Origin: Bartonella bilalgolemi
Lineage (GTDB): Bacteria; Pseudomonadota; Alphaproteobacteria; Rhizobiales; Rhizobiaceae
DNA: 64,000 nt
Direction: 5' to 3'
Assembly (NCBI RefSeq): GCF_023500045.1
Contig: NZ_JAMCOF010000002.1
Location: 1 to 64,000, forward strand
The notes under the pieces: generated by a model
Databases searched by the model: none
Seen by the model: the letters and a program-made list of their open reading frames with translations, nothing else
What the model was told of the DNA's origin: nothing
Translations under genes and position numbers: made by a program
Shown: one piece after another, positions 17,464 to 26,569 of the stretch
Layout: every line of letters starts with the position of its first letter
Position numbering within the stretch: position 1 is the stretch's first letter

Positions 17464-18258
17464 ATGAGAATTGGTTTTCTTGGGACAGGTAAAATTAGTG
17501 CTGCAATGGTGGATGGTTTAATGGCAAGCGCTTTTGATGTACAGTCAATTATCATTTCTCCACGTAATGCACAGAGAGCAGAGCATCTTGCGCGTGTATA
17601 TAAGAAGGTCACCATTGCGGAAAATAACCAAAAATTATTGGACGTAAGTGATTGTGTTTTTCTGTGTTTGCCCAATCAAATTGCAGAAGAGGTATTGTGT
17701 TCTCTTTCTTTTCGTTCGGATCAGCTTGTTGTTTCTGTTCTTGCAATGGCACCAACGGTAGAAATTGAGGGATGGATCAACCATAAAGTTTATCGCGCTG
17801 TTCCACTGCCTTTTATTGCAGAATGCAAAAATATAACACCAATCTATCCGGATCATCCATTTTTATGCACGATGTTTAATGCATTAGGGGGGGCACTCAT
17901 CCTTGATGAAGAAGATCAGTTTAATCTTTTCATGACGGCGGGTTCATTGATGGGGGTTTATTTTAATTTTATAGAAACAGCACATCAGTGGTTGGTAAAC
18001 AAGGGATTAGATCCTATTTATTCAAGAAATTTTCTTAGCGTGATGTTTGGTAATCTTTCTAATGAAATGTGCAAGGAGACAAAAGCCAGTCATTCAACAG
18101 CTGTTAATTTTTCCTCCTTTGAAAGGGAATTTTCAACGAAAGGAGGAACCAATGAGTTTTTATCAGATTGCTTTTCTCATCAAGGTGGGCAACGTGCTTT
18201 AACAATGGCTCTTGAGAAAACTTTGCAAAAAATAAAAGTTTATCCACAGACTGAATAA
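17464..18258 (+). CDS. proC: Pyrroline-5-carboxylate reductase family protein
   Basis: A 264-residue protein with an N-terminal NAD(P)-binding motif (RIGFLGTGKISAAMVDGL) and the ProC-like middle part (DCVFLCLPNQIAEEVL, VSVLAMAPTVEIEGWI). The C-terminal GGTNEFL resembles the substrate-binding GGTT block of ProC. Proline synthesis is the likely role. The sequence is divergent, so another imino-acid reductase is possible. GGGGATGAGA precedes the start. Confidence 0.8.
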   Translation: MRIGFLGTGKISAAMVDGLMASAFDVQSIIISPRNAQRAEHLARVYKKVTIAENNQKLLDVSDCVFLCLPNQIAEEVLCSLSFRSDQLVVSVLAMAPTVEIEGWINHKVYRAVPLPFIAECKNITPIYPDHPFLCTMFNALGGALILDEEDQFNLFMTAGSLMGVYFNFIETAHQWLVNKGLDPIYSRNFLSVMFGNLSNEMCKETKASHSTAVNFSSFEREFSTKGGTNEFLSDCFSHQGGQRALTMALEKTLQKIKVYPQTE

Positions 18259-18371
18259 AAACTTGATTAATCATTTTTTATTTGATACCGTGCACACAGT
18301 GATAGGTTGAATTCTATTTTATTATTCAATAGGCATGATGTCGCTCTATCACTCGCTGCGTAGAACAGCAT

Positions 18372-18401
18372 GTCCCTTTTTTTATTTTTCGTTATAGGGA
18401 C
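18372..18401 (+). promoter_or_regulatory. 5' leader hairpin covering the flagellin ribosome site
   Basis: GTCCCT (18372-18377) can pair perfectly with AGGGAC (18396-18401) over an 18-base U-rich loop. AGGGA is the only ribosome site for the flagellin ATG at 18408, so the stem would hide it. In related bacteria FlbT acts on flagellin mRNA leaders; a link here is inferred. Confidence 0.5.
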
Positions 18402-18407
18402 GATATT

Positions 18408-19607
18408 ATGGGTACAAGTTTACTTACAAATAAATCTGCAATGACTGCATTGCAAACTTTACGTAACATTGATGCTAATTTAGATCGGTCGAAAGATCGC
18501 GTTTCGACAGGTTTGCGTATTAATAATGCTTCTGAAAATACTGCATATTGGTCGATTTCATCAATGATGAGACATGACAGTAACACGATGAGTGCTATTG
18601 TAGATGCAATTAACTTGGGTAAAGAACAGGTTGGTATTGCTGATACGGCAATTGGTCTTACTAAAGAAGCTCTTGATGATATTCAGAAATCAATGGTTTC
18701 CGCTCGTGAAAAAGGAAGTGATGATATTGCCAAGATTCAGGATTCCATTTTAGGAAATATGAAAAATATTTCTAACGCAGTTCAATCAGCTTCTTTTGGT
18801 GGAAAAAATATTCTCTCCAATGGAGGTCAGACTGTTGGTATGGCAGCAGGGTATCGACGTGAAGGCACAGCTGTTTATGTTGATATGATTGATGTTGGTG
18901 GTGCAGAATTGAATTTTGGTGTTATTGGTCCTGATGGTACGATTGATATGTCTCAAGGTGTCTTGGGAGATATTTTTGGAACTAGTAAAGGAGAGGGTGG
19001 AGAAGATGTCGTTGCGAAGGGAGTTGAAGAATTCAGTGCTGCGCATGCTACGTATAAGGCATTAGAAGATACTGCAACGAAGGCAAAGGCTGATCTTGCT
19101 AAGGCAGAAGCTGCGCTTGCCGCCAATCCTGAGGATGAGGCTGCTAAAACAGCTGTAGAGACAGCTAAAAAGGCTGTAGAAGAGGCTGACAAGGCTGTAG
19201 AAGAAGGCAAAAAAGAGTACGATAAAGCAAAAGGTGAATTCCAAGGTGTGCTTAATGGTATGACTTTAACTGATTTTACTGAATTAAAAGGTGTTGGCGA
19301 GCTGCATACAGATATACAACGTATGATCGTGACAAGTGTTCAGAATACAGTACGTGATGCAGTTAATGTGACTTTGACTGCAGGTTCTAAAATTGGAGCT
19401 GCTGTTAACTTGGTAAATATTCAGCTAAACTTTGTTAAAAAGTTGCTAGATAATATTGAAGTGGGTATTGGTGCGCTTGTTGATGCTGATATGAATGCAG
19501 AATCTGCTAAGTTGGCTGCTCTGCAAGTTCAACAACAGCTTGGCATTCAGGCTCTTTCTATAGCTAATCAAGGAAGTCAGAATATTTTAGCTTTGTTTCG
19601 TAATTAA
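18408..19607 (+). CDS. fla: Flagellin with coiled-coil insert
   Basis: A 399-residue filament protein. The D0/D1 N-terminal part (residues 1-150; SLLTNKSAMTALQTLRNI, RVSTGLRINNASENTAYWSI) and the C-terminal D1/D0 part (305-399, ending NQGSQNILALFRN) are intact. The middle is unusual: residues about 203-288 are an Ala/Glu/Lys-rich, strongly helical stretch with three tandem heptads. It has no cysteine and one tryptophan (Trp48). No chaperone, cap or other flagellar gene is adjacent; proC is upstream and ETF-QO converges from downstream. A strong terminator follows. Expression of a flagellum depends on genes outside the window. Confidence 0.95.
   Translation: MGTSLLTNKSAMTALQTLRNIDANLDRSKDRVSTGLRINNASENTAYWSISSMMRHDSNTMSAIVDAINLGKEQVGIADTAIGLTKEALDDIQKSMVSAREKGSDDIAKIQDSILGNMKNISNAVQSASFGGKNILSNGGQTVGMAAGYRREGTAVYVDMIDVGGAELNFGVIGPDGTIDMSQGVLGDIFGTSKGEGGEDVVAKGVEEFSAAHATYKALEDTATKAKADLAKAEAALAANPEDEAAKTAVETAKKAVEEADKAVEEGKKEYDKAKGEFQGVLNGMTLTDFTELKGVGELHTDIQRMIVTSVQNTVRDAVNVTLTAGSKIGAAVNLVNIQLNFVKKLLDNIEVGIGALVDADMNAESAKLAALQVQQQLGIQALSIANQGSQNILALFRN
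19149..19211 (+). repeat. Three tandem 21-base units inside flagellin
   Basis: Units at 19149-19169, 19170-19190 and 19191-19211 encode TAVETAK, KAVEEAD and KAVEEGK. The last two share 14 identical bases (AAGGCTGTAGAAGA). The 21-base period adds or removes exactly one heptad without a frameshift, so slippage could vary filament surface length. Confidence 0.75.
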
Positions 19608-19647
19608 TTTGAGTATAGTTTTAGTAGTAGATTAGTAGTAGAGTAGA

Positions 19648-19677
19648 AAGGCTATGCACTGCATAGCCTTTTTTTTG
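19648..19677 (+). terminator. Intrinsic terminator after flagellin
   Basis: AAGGCTATGC (19648-19657) pairs perfectly with GCATAGCCTT (19661-19670) across a 3-base loop and runs into eight T residues. It lies about 40 bases after the flagellin stop. Confidence 0.95.
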
Positions 19678-19895
19678 GTGTTGCAAATAAAGTAAGTGAT
19701 GAAGTGAGTTAAATGGGAGATTTTACTGTAATTATCCAAAGCTTATGTTTGAAGATATAATGTACAATGCTGTTCTTTTTATTTTAGGCACTGATTACAT
19801 CAATTATGCAATATTAAAAATATTAAGAATTGTTTTGAATAAAATGCATTCTTGATTGAATTTGTAATATCCAATTTTGTAGTAAAGATACTTCG

Positions 19896-21557
19896 TTACA
19901 TATTTTGATAAACGGGTCCTTCATTTCCCTGTGGACAGATCCAATGAATGTTTTGATTAGGATCCTTTATATCACAAGTTTTGCAATGTATACAATTTGA
20001 AGCATTGATCATATAAGTTTCATGATCATCATGTTTTATCCATTCATAGACAGCGGCAGGACAGTAGCGTGTCGAAGGACCTCCATAGACTGCATATTCA
20101 GAGTTTTTTTGTTTTTCTATGGAAATTACTTTGAGATGGCAAGGTTGGTTCTTTTCGTGGTGTGTATTTGAAAGAGCTACACTAGAAAGACGATCAAAGG
20201 TTACAACACCATCTGGTTTAGGATAAGCAATGGGGTAAAATTTTTCCTCTGGTTCAAGACATGCATAGTCTTCTTTTTCATGAGGAAGTGTTCTAAACAA
20301 AGAGAAATGGAAAAATTGTTGCCACCATAAATCAAAACCCGCTAGCATGATACCGTATTTGGTACCGTATTTTGCCCAGAGTGGTTTAACATTTCGTACT
20401 GTATAAAGATCTTTGCCAATAGGACCTTTGCGCCAGTGGTCTTCAATTTCTGTAACTTCATCATGGGCACGACCTTGGGTAAGAGCTGTGGCGATTCTTT
20501 CAGCCGCTAATATGCCAGATAACATAGCATTATGTGAACCTTTGATACGAGGTACATTGACAAAACCGGCAGAACAGCCAATAAGCGCTCCACCAGGAAA
20601 AGTAAGTTTTGGAACAGATTGCCATCCTCCTTCACTGATGGTGCGTGCACCATAAGCAAGACGTTTTGCGCCTTTAAAGAGCTCGTAGAGTTTAGGATGC
20701 GTTTTAAAACGTTGAAACTCTTCAAAAGGAGAGAGATAAGGGTTTTTATAGTCTAAATGCACGACAAAACCAACGGAAATTAAATTTTCTGCTTGGTGAT
20801 AGAGAAAACCTCCACCACCAGTATAATTATCCAATGGCCAACCAACGAAATGTTGAATTAAACCGAGCTGGTGTTTTTTAGGATCAATTTCCCATAGTTC
20901 TTTAAGTCCGAGAGCAAATTTTTGTGGTTCCCTATCTTTGCTAAGATTAAATTTTTGTATGAGTTGTTTAGCAATGGAGCCACGTGCTCCTTCTGCAATC
21001 AGGGTATATTTAGCCAATAAAGCTGTTCCTGGTACATAATTTGTTCCGGGAGTTCCATCTTTTTTAACACCCATATCTCCTGTAAGGACACCAATAACAG
21101 CTCCGTGATCATTGCAGAGGATATCGGATACTGGAAAGCCAGGATAAATTGCAACACCCAATTCTTCAGCTTTTTTGCTTAGCCAACGACAGACGTTTCC
21201 AAGTGAAACAATATAGCAACCATTATTTGATAAAATTGAAGGGCGGAGAATATTAGGAAAAATTTGCTCATTGTGGGGTGTGAGCAGAAAAAGTTGATCG
21301 CTACTAACAGGCGTTGTAAAGGGGTGGTTTTGCTCATTTCTCCATTCTGGCAAAAGTGTATCGATACCAATAGGGTCAATGACTGCTCCTGACAGAATAT
21401 GAGCTCCAATTTCTATACTTTTTTCAAGCATTATAATAGAAAGTTCAGGATTGATCTGTTTTAAACGGATAGCAGCAGAAAGTCCTGCTGGCCCACCACC
21501 TACAATGACGATATCGCATTCTATAGTTTCATGCTGGGGATGTATCTCTGTACTCAT
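19896..21557 (-). CDS. Electron transfer flavoprotein-ubiquinone oxidoreductase
   Basis: A 553-residue membrane-associated enzyme passing electrons from ETF to ubiquinone. The FAD-binding VIVGGGPAGLSAAIRL is near the N-terminus, with the ubiquinone-binding/central domain including the GGWQSVPKLTFPGGALIGC segment. The C-terminal 4Fe-4S motif, CIHCKTCDIKDP...WICPQG, is intact. The ATG at 21557 is chosen because an upstream extension overlaps etfA and lacks homology. It is the third gene after etfB and etfA on the same strand. ETF-QO reduces ubiquinone, relevant to the decayed bc1 operon later in the window. Confidence 0.95.
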   Translation of the reverse strand: MSTEIHPQHETIECDIVIVGGGPAGLSAAIRLKQINPELSIIMLEKSIEIGAHILSGAVIDPIGIDTLLPEWRNEQNHPFTTPVSSDQLFLLTPHNEQIFPNILRPSILSNNGCYIVSLGNVCRWLSKKAEELGVAIYPGFPVSDILCNDHGAVIGVLTGDMGVKKDGTPGTNYVPGTALLAKYTLIAEGARGSIAKQLIQKFNLSKDREPQKFALGLKELWEIDPKKHQLGLIQHFVGWPLDNYTGGGGFLYHQAENLISVGFVVHLDYKNPYLSPFEEFQRFKTHPKLYELFKGAKRLAYGARTISEGGWQSVPKLTFPGGALIGCSAGFVNVPRIKGSHNAMLSGILAAERIATALTQGRAHDEVTEIEDHWRKGPIGKDLYTVRNVKPLWAKYGTKYGIMLAGFDLWWQQFFHFSLFRTLPHEKEDYACLEPEEKFYPIAYPKPDGVVTFDRLSSVALSNTHHEKNQPCHLKVISIEKQKNSEYAVYGGPSTRYCPAAVYEWIKHDDHETYMINASNCIHCKTCDIKDPNQNIHWICPQGNEGPVYQNM

Positions 21558-21561
21558 GTTT

Positions 21562-22491
21562 TTACAAGGCTTTTTCCAGTTCAGGAATAATATGATGAAG
21601 ATCACCTACGAGAGCGTAATCAGCAATATGCATAATGGGAGCCTCCTTGTCATTATTAATAGCAACGATGGTTTGTGCATCCATTATTCCAGCCAGATGT
21701 TGGATGGCTCCGGAGATTCCAATAGCAATATAAAGTTTAGGAGCAACGACTTTTCCTGTTTGTCCGATTTGCCAATCATTAGGGGCATAGCCTGCATCGA
21801 CTGCTGCTCGGCTTGCTCCTAAGGCAGCTCCGAGCTTGGTTGCAAGCGGCAAAAGTAGTGCTTTAAACTGCTCTTCCGAACCGAGACCTCGTCCACCTGA
21901 TACAATAATGTGTGCTGAAGTAAGATCTGGACGATCACTTTTGTTTATTTCTTCCTTGACGAAGAAAGAAAGATTTGGGTTAGGAGCTGGCGTTATTGTT
22001 TTAATAGGGGCAGCATTTCCTTTGGATGTTGGCGGGAAAGAAGCCGTACGTACTGTTATAATTTTTTGACGATCATTTGTGCGTACGGTTTCAATAGCAT
22101 TACCAGCATATATTGGTCGTTTGAAGGTATCAGAGGCGACAACAGCAATAATGTCTGAAATTTGCATGAGATCAAGAAGAGCAGCGACGCGTGGCATGAC
22201 ATTTTTTCCAGTTGTTGTTGAAGCTGCTATGATCACATCATAAGTGTTCGCTTGTTCAACAATTGTGGCTGCTATGGGCTCAGCTAATTGATGTGCTAAA
22301 TAATCAGCTTCGGCAACAAGTACCTGCCGAACGCCAATCAATTGAGCACAGTTTTCAGCAATAGCATGAACCTTCATTCCACAAACGAGAATGTCTATAT
22401 CGCTACCAATTAATTGAGCCGCAGTGAGAGCTTTCGCTGTTTCTTGTGCTAAGGAATGGTTATTGTGTTCAGCTAATAAAAGAATTGCCAT
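21562..22491 (-). CDS. etfA: Electron transfer flavoprotein alpha subunit
   Basis: A 309-residue FAD-binding subunit. The C-terminal FAD domain is clear: SGGRGLGSEEQF, GASRAAVDAGYAPNDWQIGQTGKVVAPKLYIAIGISG and GAIQHLAGI, then INNDKEAPIMHIADYALVGD. The partner etfB is upstream and ETF-QO begins 4 bases downstream. The set feeds electrons from acyl-CoA and amino-acid dehydrogenases into the quinone pool. Confidence 0.96.
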   Translation of the reverse strand: MAILLLAEHNNHSLAQETAKALTAAQLIGSDIDILVCGMKVHAIAENCAQLIGVRQVLVAEADYLAHQLAEPIAATIVEQANTYDVIIAASTTTGKNVMPRVAALLDLMQISDIIAVVASDTFKRPIYAGNAIETVRTNDRQKIITVRTASFPPTSKGNAAPIKTITPAPNPNLSFFVKEEINKSDRPDLTSAHIIVSGGRGLGSEEQFKALLLPLATKLGAALGASRAAVDAGYAPNDWQIGQTGKVVAPKLYIAIGISGAIQHLAGIMDAQTIVAINNDKEAPIMHIADYALVGDLHHIIPELEKAL

Positions 22492-22542
22492 AAGTTATTG
22501 CCCTTTTATGCGTTATTACTTTTGATTATTTGTTAGCATACT

Positions 22543-23289
22543 TTAAATGCAATTTATTTTTTTGAGTACATTAATAAGCTCAGTGACATTTGCTACTTTT
22601 GTACCAGTTTGACGGGGTTTGGGTTCTTCAATGCTAAGCATTGTGAGGCGTTTTTGCGTATCAACGCAAAGATTAGCAATATCCTTTTGCTCAATGGGTT
22701 TCTTTTTAGCTTTTATAATATTAGGAAGAGAGGTATATCGTGGTTCATTAAGCCGCAAATCAACAGTCATAATCATGGGAAGAGGAAGACAAATAGTTTG
22801 TGTGCCATTATCTACTTCTCGGGTGACTTGAGCTCGTCCATTTTCTATATTTAAACATGAAGCAAAAGTGGCTTGTCCCCAACCAAGAAGACCTGCGAGC
22901 ATTTGGCCAGTTTGATTGCATTCATCATCAATGGCTTGTTTCCCTAAAAAGACCATATCTGGTTTTTCTTCAAGAATAATAACTTTTAAGGTTTTAGCAA
23001 TTGCTAAGGGTTCGAGTATTTCATCAGTTTTTACAAGGATAGCGCGATCTGCTCCCATTGCAAGTCCTGTTCGTAAGGTTTCTTGTGCTGCTTCTGGCCC
23101 AATTGAGACAAGAATAACTTCTGAAATTTTTCCAGCTTCTTTTTGTCGAATTGCTTCTTCTACAGCGATTTCATCAAAAGGGTTCATAGACATTTTAACA
23201 TGGGATAAATCAACACCTGTGCTATCAGATTTAACACGTATTTTGATATTATGATCAATAACACGTTTGACAGCGACAATTATTTTCAT
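22543..23289 (-). CDS. etfB: Electron transfer flavoprotein beta subunit
   Basis: A 248-residue AMP-binding subunit. It begins [19 protein letters not shown] and holds [14 protein letters not shown], the [23 protein letters not shown] signature and [16 protein letters not shown]. It is the first gene of the etfB-etfA-ETF-QO unit, 51 bases before etfA. A GAGGATCG ribosome site precedes the ATG. Confidence 0.96.
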   Translation of the reverse strand: MKIIVAVKRVIDHNIKIRVKSDSTGVDLSHVKMSMNPFDEIAVEEAIRQKEAGKISEVILVSIGPEAAQETLRTGLAMGADRAILVKTDEILEPLAIAKTLKVIILEEKPDMVFLGKQAIDDECNQTGQMLAGLLGWGQATFASCLNIENGRAQVTREVDNGTQTICLPLPMIMTVDLRLNEPRYTSLPNIIKAKKKPIEQKDIANLCVDTQKRLTMLSIEEPKPRQTGTKVANVTELINVLKKINCI

Positions 23290-23615
23290 GACGATCCTCT
23301 TTGTTTATGTGTCTACGAGTTTATAGTAATAATTATGAGAAACCAAATCATTTAAAATTGAATTTTATCATAGTTATTTTTAGTTATATAAGCTTCTTTA
23401 TATTTATTTGTATTTTTCTCTTTTTATTTTTAACGCATAGTTTTTGTTTAATCTCAATTTTTATTATATTTGATTGTAAAAATACGTTTAGTCTCCTTAA
23501 TCTTATACAATTATTTTCAATTTTTTATTATTCTTAAAGCTCTATTTACTAAAATAGGTCACATTTTTCATTAATTAATGTGATTCATATTAGATATAAG
23601 TAAGAGGTAGAATCT
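23290..23615. other. AT-rich intergenic region, no gene
   Basis: Very T-rich DNA separating divergent etfB and the gene at 23616. A hydrophobic 78-codon frame here is Phe/Ile-rich by composition alone and lacks a ribosome site. Nothing else is seen. Confidence 0.5.
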
Positions 23616-24272
23616 GTGAATATTAAACATGATGTTCTGAAGCCAGTTCAACAAAAACATTCTTTTACTTCTACTGTTAATCAAATTCAGGAAATACAGG
23701 CACCTTCTGAAATAAGGATGTCAGATATTTCTGCTAAGTTACGTTATGTTTATGAAAAAATGCAGATAAAAAAAACGCATAATCAGTCGGCTAAGCAGCG
23801 CCCTGTAGATGATAGTATAAAATCTTATTTAAATGAAATTAGTCGGGCAATTTTGGCTGAGCATTACGCTCGGAATCAGAAAGAAAAAAAACTTTTTGAG
23901 AATTTAGAACAGATTAAAACACTGGTTCAGGCTCTTCTTTATGAAAAAGAAAGTTCACAAAAAACAATAATAAAAAAGTGCAAGCCTTCTTCAAAATCAA
24001 TTAATTCAGCTGTGCACTATCTTGCACATATGGTTTGTGAAGAAAATAAGAATTCTCAATCTTATGAAACATCCAATATTTTGAAAAAAGATAAGATGCA
24101 GCCAGTACAAACAAATAACAGGGGTACATTAGAACAAGAGAATATAAGCTCCTTATCAACGGATTTTGCGAAACCATTGAAAAATTCTCTAACAAATAAA
24201 AATTCACCCGACGTTCAATTCTTAAGTGGTTTCTTTACAGGAGTTCGGCGTGCATTTTCTTTCAAAGAATAG
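23616..24272 (+). CDS. Hypothetical hydrophilic protein
   Basis: A 218-residue protein of unknown function starting at a GTG with AGAGGTAG just upstream. It is Lys/Gln/Ser-rich with no signal or membrane segment. Residues 60-115 (KSYLNEISRAILAEHYARNQ and following) look helical. The C-terminal part ends in SGFFTGVRRAFSFKE, an amphipathic basic end. No family is recognised; it may be genus restricted. Confidence 0.55.
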   Translation: MNIKHDVLKPVQQKHSFTSTVNQIQEIQAPSEIRMSDISAKLRYVYEKMQIKKTHNQSAKQRPVDDSIKSYLNEISRAILAEHYARNQKEKKLFENLEQIKTLVQALLYEKESSQKTIIKKCKPSSKSINSAVHYLAHMVCEENKNSQSYETSNILKKDKMQPVQTNNRGTLEQENISSLSTDFAKPLKNSLTNKNSPDVQFLSGFFTGVRRAFSFKE

Positions 24273-24493
24273 TTTTTATAATATACTTTTACGTTATTAT
24301 GTAGTCTTATCTATTATTAGTTTTGGTATGTTGCTATTCAGTTATATAAAGGATATGAGAGGTGTGTTATGAATACTAATTCATAGCTTTACGGAAAGGA
24401 AATATGTACAATATTGATATTGTATTATAAAAATAAAGAATATTGAAAGAAGAAATTAAAAACAAATCTTAAATTTTTGAATATTTTGAATTA

Positions 24494-25414
24494 GTGAGCA
24501 TTTATTTACCAATTGCTGAATTGTCATTGAGTATGCTAATTTTAATTGGCATGGGGGCAGTCGTTGGTTTTTTTTCAGGCCTTTTTGGAATTGGTGGTGG
24601 TTTTTTAATTACGCCTTTATTGATTTTTTATAATATCCCTCCTACCATTGCTGTTGGAACAGGAGCTAATCAGGTAATCGCGTCATCTGTAACGGGAGCA
24701 ATTACGCATTTTAAAAAACGTACTCTTGATATTAAACTTGGTATTCTTTTGGTAATTGGAGGGGGAATTGGATCTTTTATCGGTATTCAAGTTTTTTCTC
24801 TTCTTAGGCAACTAGGGCAGTTAGACTTTATCATTTCACTTCTTTATGTCTTCCTTCTTGGAAGTATTGGGAGTTTGATGATGGTTGAAAGTCTATGTGC
24901 TCTGATGCGACAGCACAAAAAAAAAGAAATCACTCCTCACTCTCCTAGTTATTATAATTGGATCGATCGATTGCCGTTTAAAGTTTATTTTCAAGCATCG
25001 ATGATTTGTGTAAGTATTATTCCAGTTTTAGGAATTGGTTTTGTTGTGGGGCTATTATCTTCTATTATGGGCGTTGGTGGGGGATTTATTACAGTGCCAG
25101 CACTGATTTATCTTTTACGTGTTCCAACTACTGTGGTGGTTGGAACTTCACTTTTTCAGATGACATTCGTATCAGCTTTTACTACTGTTTTGCAAAGTGT
25201 AAGTAACCAGTCAGTTGATATTGTTTTAGCTTTTTTACTTACAATTGGAGGAGGGATTGGAGCTCAATACGGAGTAAGGGCTGGACAAAAGTTAAAAGCA
25301 GAACAATTACGTTTGGCACTTGCGTTTCTTGTCATAATTGTATGTATGCGTTTAGCTTTCCAATTATTTATACGTCCTGATAATCTTTTTTCTCTTGTTA
25401 TTCTTATGAGATGA
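24494..25414 (+). CDS. TauE/SafE family sulfite/anion exporter
   Basis: A 306-residue inner-membrane protein with the duplicated TauE/SafE repeat: GLFGIGGGFLITPLLIFYNIPPTIAVGT in the N-terminal half and GVGGGFITVPALIYLLRVPTTVVVGT in the C-terminal half. About eight membrane helices are expected. It exports or imports small sulfur or organic anions; the substrate is unknown. The start is GTG. The next gene starts inside its stop (ATGA-type overlap), which is the usual partner arrangement. Confidence 0.9.
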   Translation: MSIYLPIAELSLSMLILIGMGAVVGFFSGLFGIGGGFLITPLLIFYNIPPTIAVGTGANQVIASSVTGAITHFKKRTLDIKLGILLVIGGGIGSFIGIQVFSLLRQLGQLDFIISLLYVFLLGSIGSLMMVESLCALMRQHKKKEITPHSPSYYNWIDRLPFKVYFQASMICVSIIPVLGIGFVVGLLSSIMGVGGGFITVPALIYLLRVPTTVVVGTSLFQMTFVSAFTTVLQSVSNQSVDIVLAFLLTIGGGIGAQYGVRAGQKLKAEQLRLALAFLVIIVCMRLAFQLFIRPDNLFSLVILMR

Positions 25415-26217
25415 TAATGGATAAATTATTCCTCTTATTTATCATGGTAAGTTGGTTTTGTGTCGTTTCTTTTTCTATAAAGGCACAGGGCAGTGAAGGA
25501 ATTATATCAGGAGAGAAGGAAGTTGTTCAAATTATTGTTACAACAAATACGATCACAGTTGGTGCAAATTTTTCTGGTCATGATCTTTATATTGCTGGTG
25601 TTTTAGAAAATATGAATCCGTTATTTCGTCAACAAGATCGTTACGATGTCATTGTTAGTTTAGAAGGGCAAACTCGATCGATGATTGTGCGAAAAAAGAA
25701 ACGTAAGGCAGGAATATGGATTAATGCAGATTGCGTAACTTTTAAAAATGCTCCTCTATTTTACTCAGTGGTAACGACGCGTGAAATTGAGAATGTCACT
25801 GATACTGAGAGTTGTAAACGTTTAGGTTTAGGGTTATCTTATTTTTTTCTTTCAACTGATGAAAAAGATCAGGAAAAAATACAAAGTTTCCGTAATGAGT
25901 TGATAAATTTACAGAAAGCTAAAAATCTCTATCATGAAGAAGTGGGTGGTGTTTATTTTGGTTCTGGTTCATTATTTACGGCACATTTTCAATTACCTGC
26001 AAATATTCCTGTTGGACGTTATCATGTGAATGCTTACCTTTTCCGTGATGGGCAGTATATAAGTAGTGCGACAACTACTCTTGAAATCGTTAAAGCACAT
26101 ATTGTCTATACAATTTTTCATGAAGCGCGCAAACATAGTTTTTGGTATGGAATAGTTGCAGTGCTTGTTGCTATGGCTACAGGATTTTTATGCCGTTTTG
26201 CTTTTCGGAAAGACTAG
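25411..26217 (+). CDS. TIGR02186 family (Alph_Pro_TM) protein
   Basis: A 268-residue protein with an N-terminal signal segment (about 1-25) and one C-terminal membrane anchor (about 242-263), leaving a periplasmic beta-rich domain. The family mark VGANFSGHDLYIAGVLEN lies at about residues 51-68. This family is known mainly from alphaproteobacteria and sits beside TauE exporters, so it probably works with the exporter; its role is uncharacterised. It overlaps the upstream gene by four bases. Confidence 0.88.
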   Translation: MIMDKLFLLFIMVSWFCVVSFSIKAQGSEGIISGEKEVVQIIVTTNTITVGANFSGHDLYIAGVLENMNPLFRQQDRYDVIVSLEGQTRSMIVRKKKRKAGIWINADCVTFKNAPLFYSVVTTREIENVTDTESCKRLGLGLSYFFLSTDEKDQEKIQSFRNELINLQKAKNLYHEEVGGVYFGSGSLFTAHFQLPANIPVGRYHVNAYLFRDGQYISSATTTLEIVKAHIVYTIFHEARKHSFWYGIVAVLVAMATGFLCRFAFRKD

Positions 26218-26569
26218 AATAAAAAAACTCTAAGGTGTTTAATTTTTTTGTTGAACGATTATATAAAAAAGAGAAATAATATTGTTGTACTGCCTAAATA
26301 TAAACTTCTTTTTCTGAAAAATTATTCAATAAATAAATATTTATATGCGATAAGAGTGAATGCGATATTGATGCTAAAATAACATGGAAAAGATTTAAAA
26401 AGATTATAATTCCTGTTGTCGGTAAAGATTAAAAAGTTTATCTTATTCTAGAATAAGGTGAATAGGTTTATCTTCAAGAAGATGTGCTATATACAAAAAA
26501 TAATGACAACATAGTAATCTTATCACTGCACTTTAGTCTATCATCAATATAAGCGAATTGAATAATACG
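26218..26569. other. Intergenic region, no gene
   Basis: About 350 AT-rich bases. I see no open frame with a start, no tRNA and no convincing terminator. It must contain the xseA promoter. Confidence 0.5.

Noticed and set aside
18953-19210. Ala/Ser-rich minus-strand frame in flagellin
   Set aside because: Produced by the Ala/Glu/Lys-rich insert read backwards; there is no independent support.
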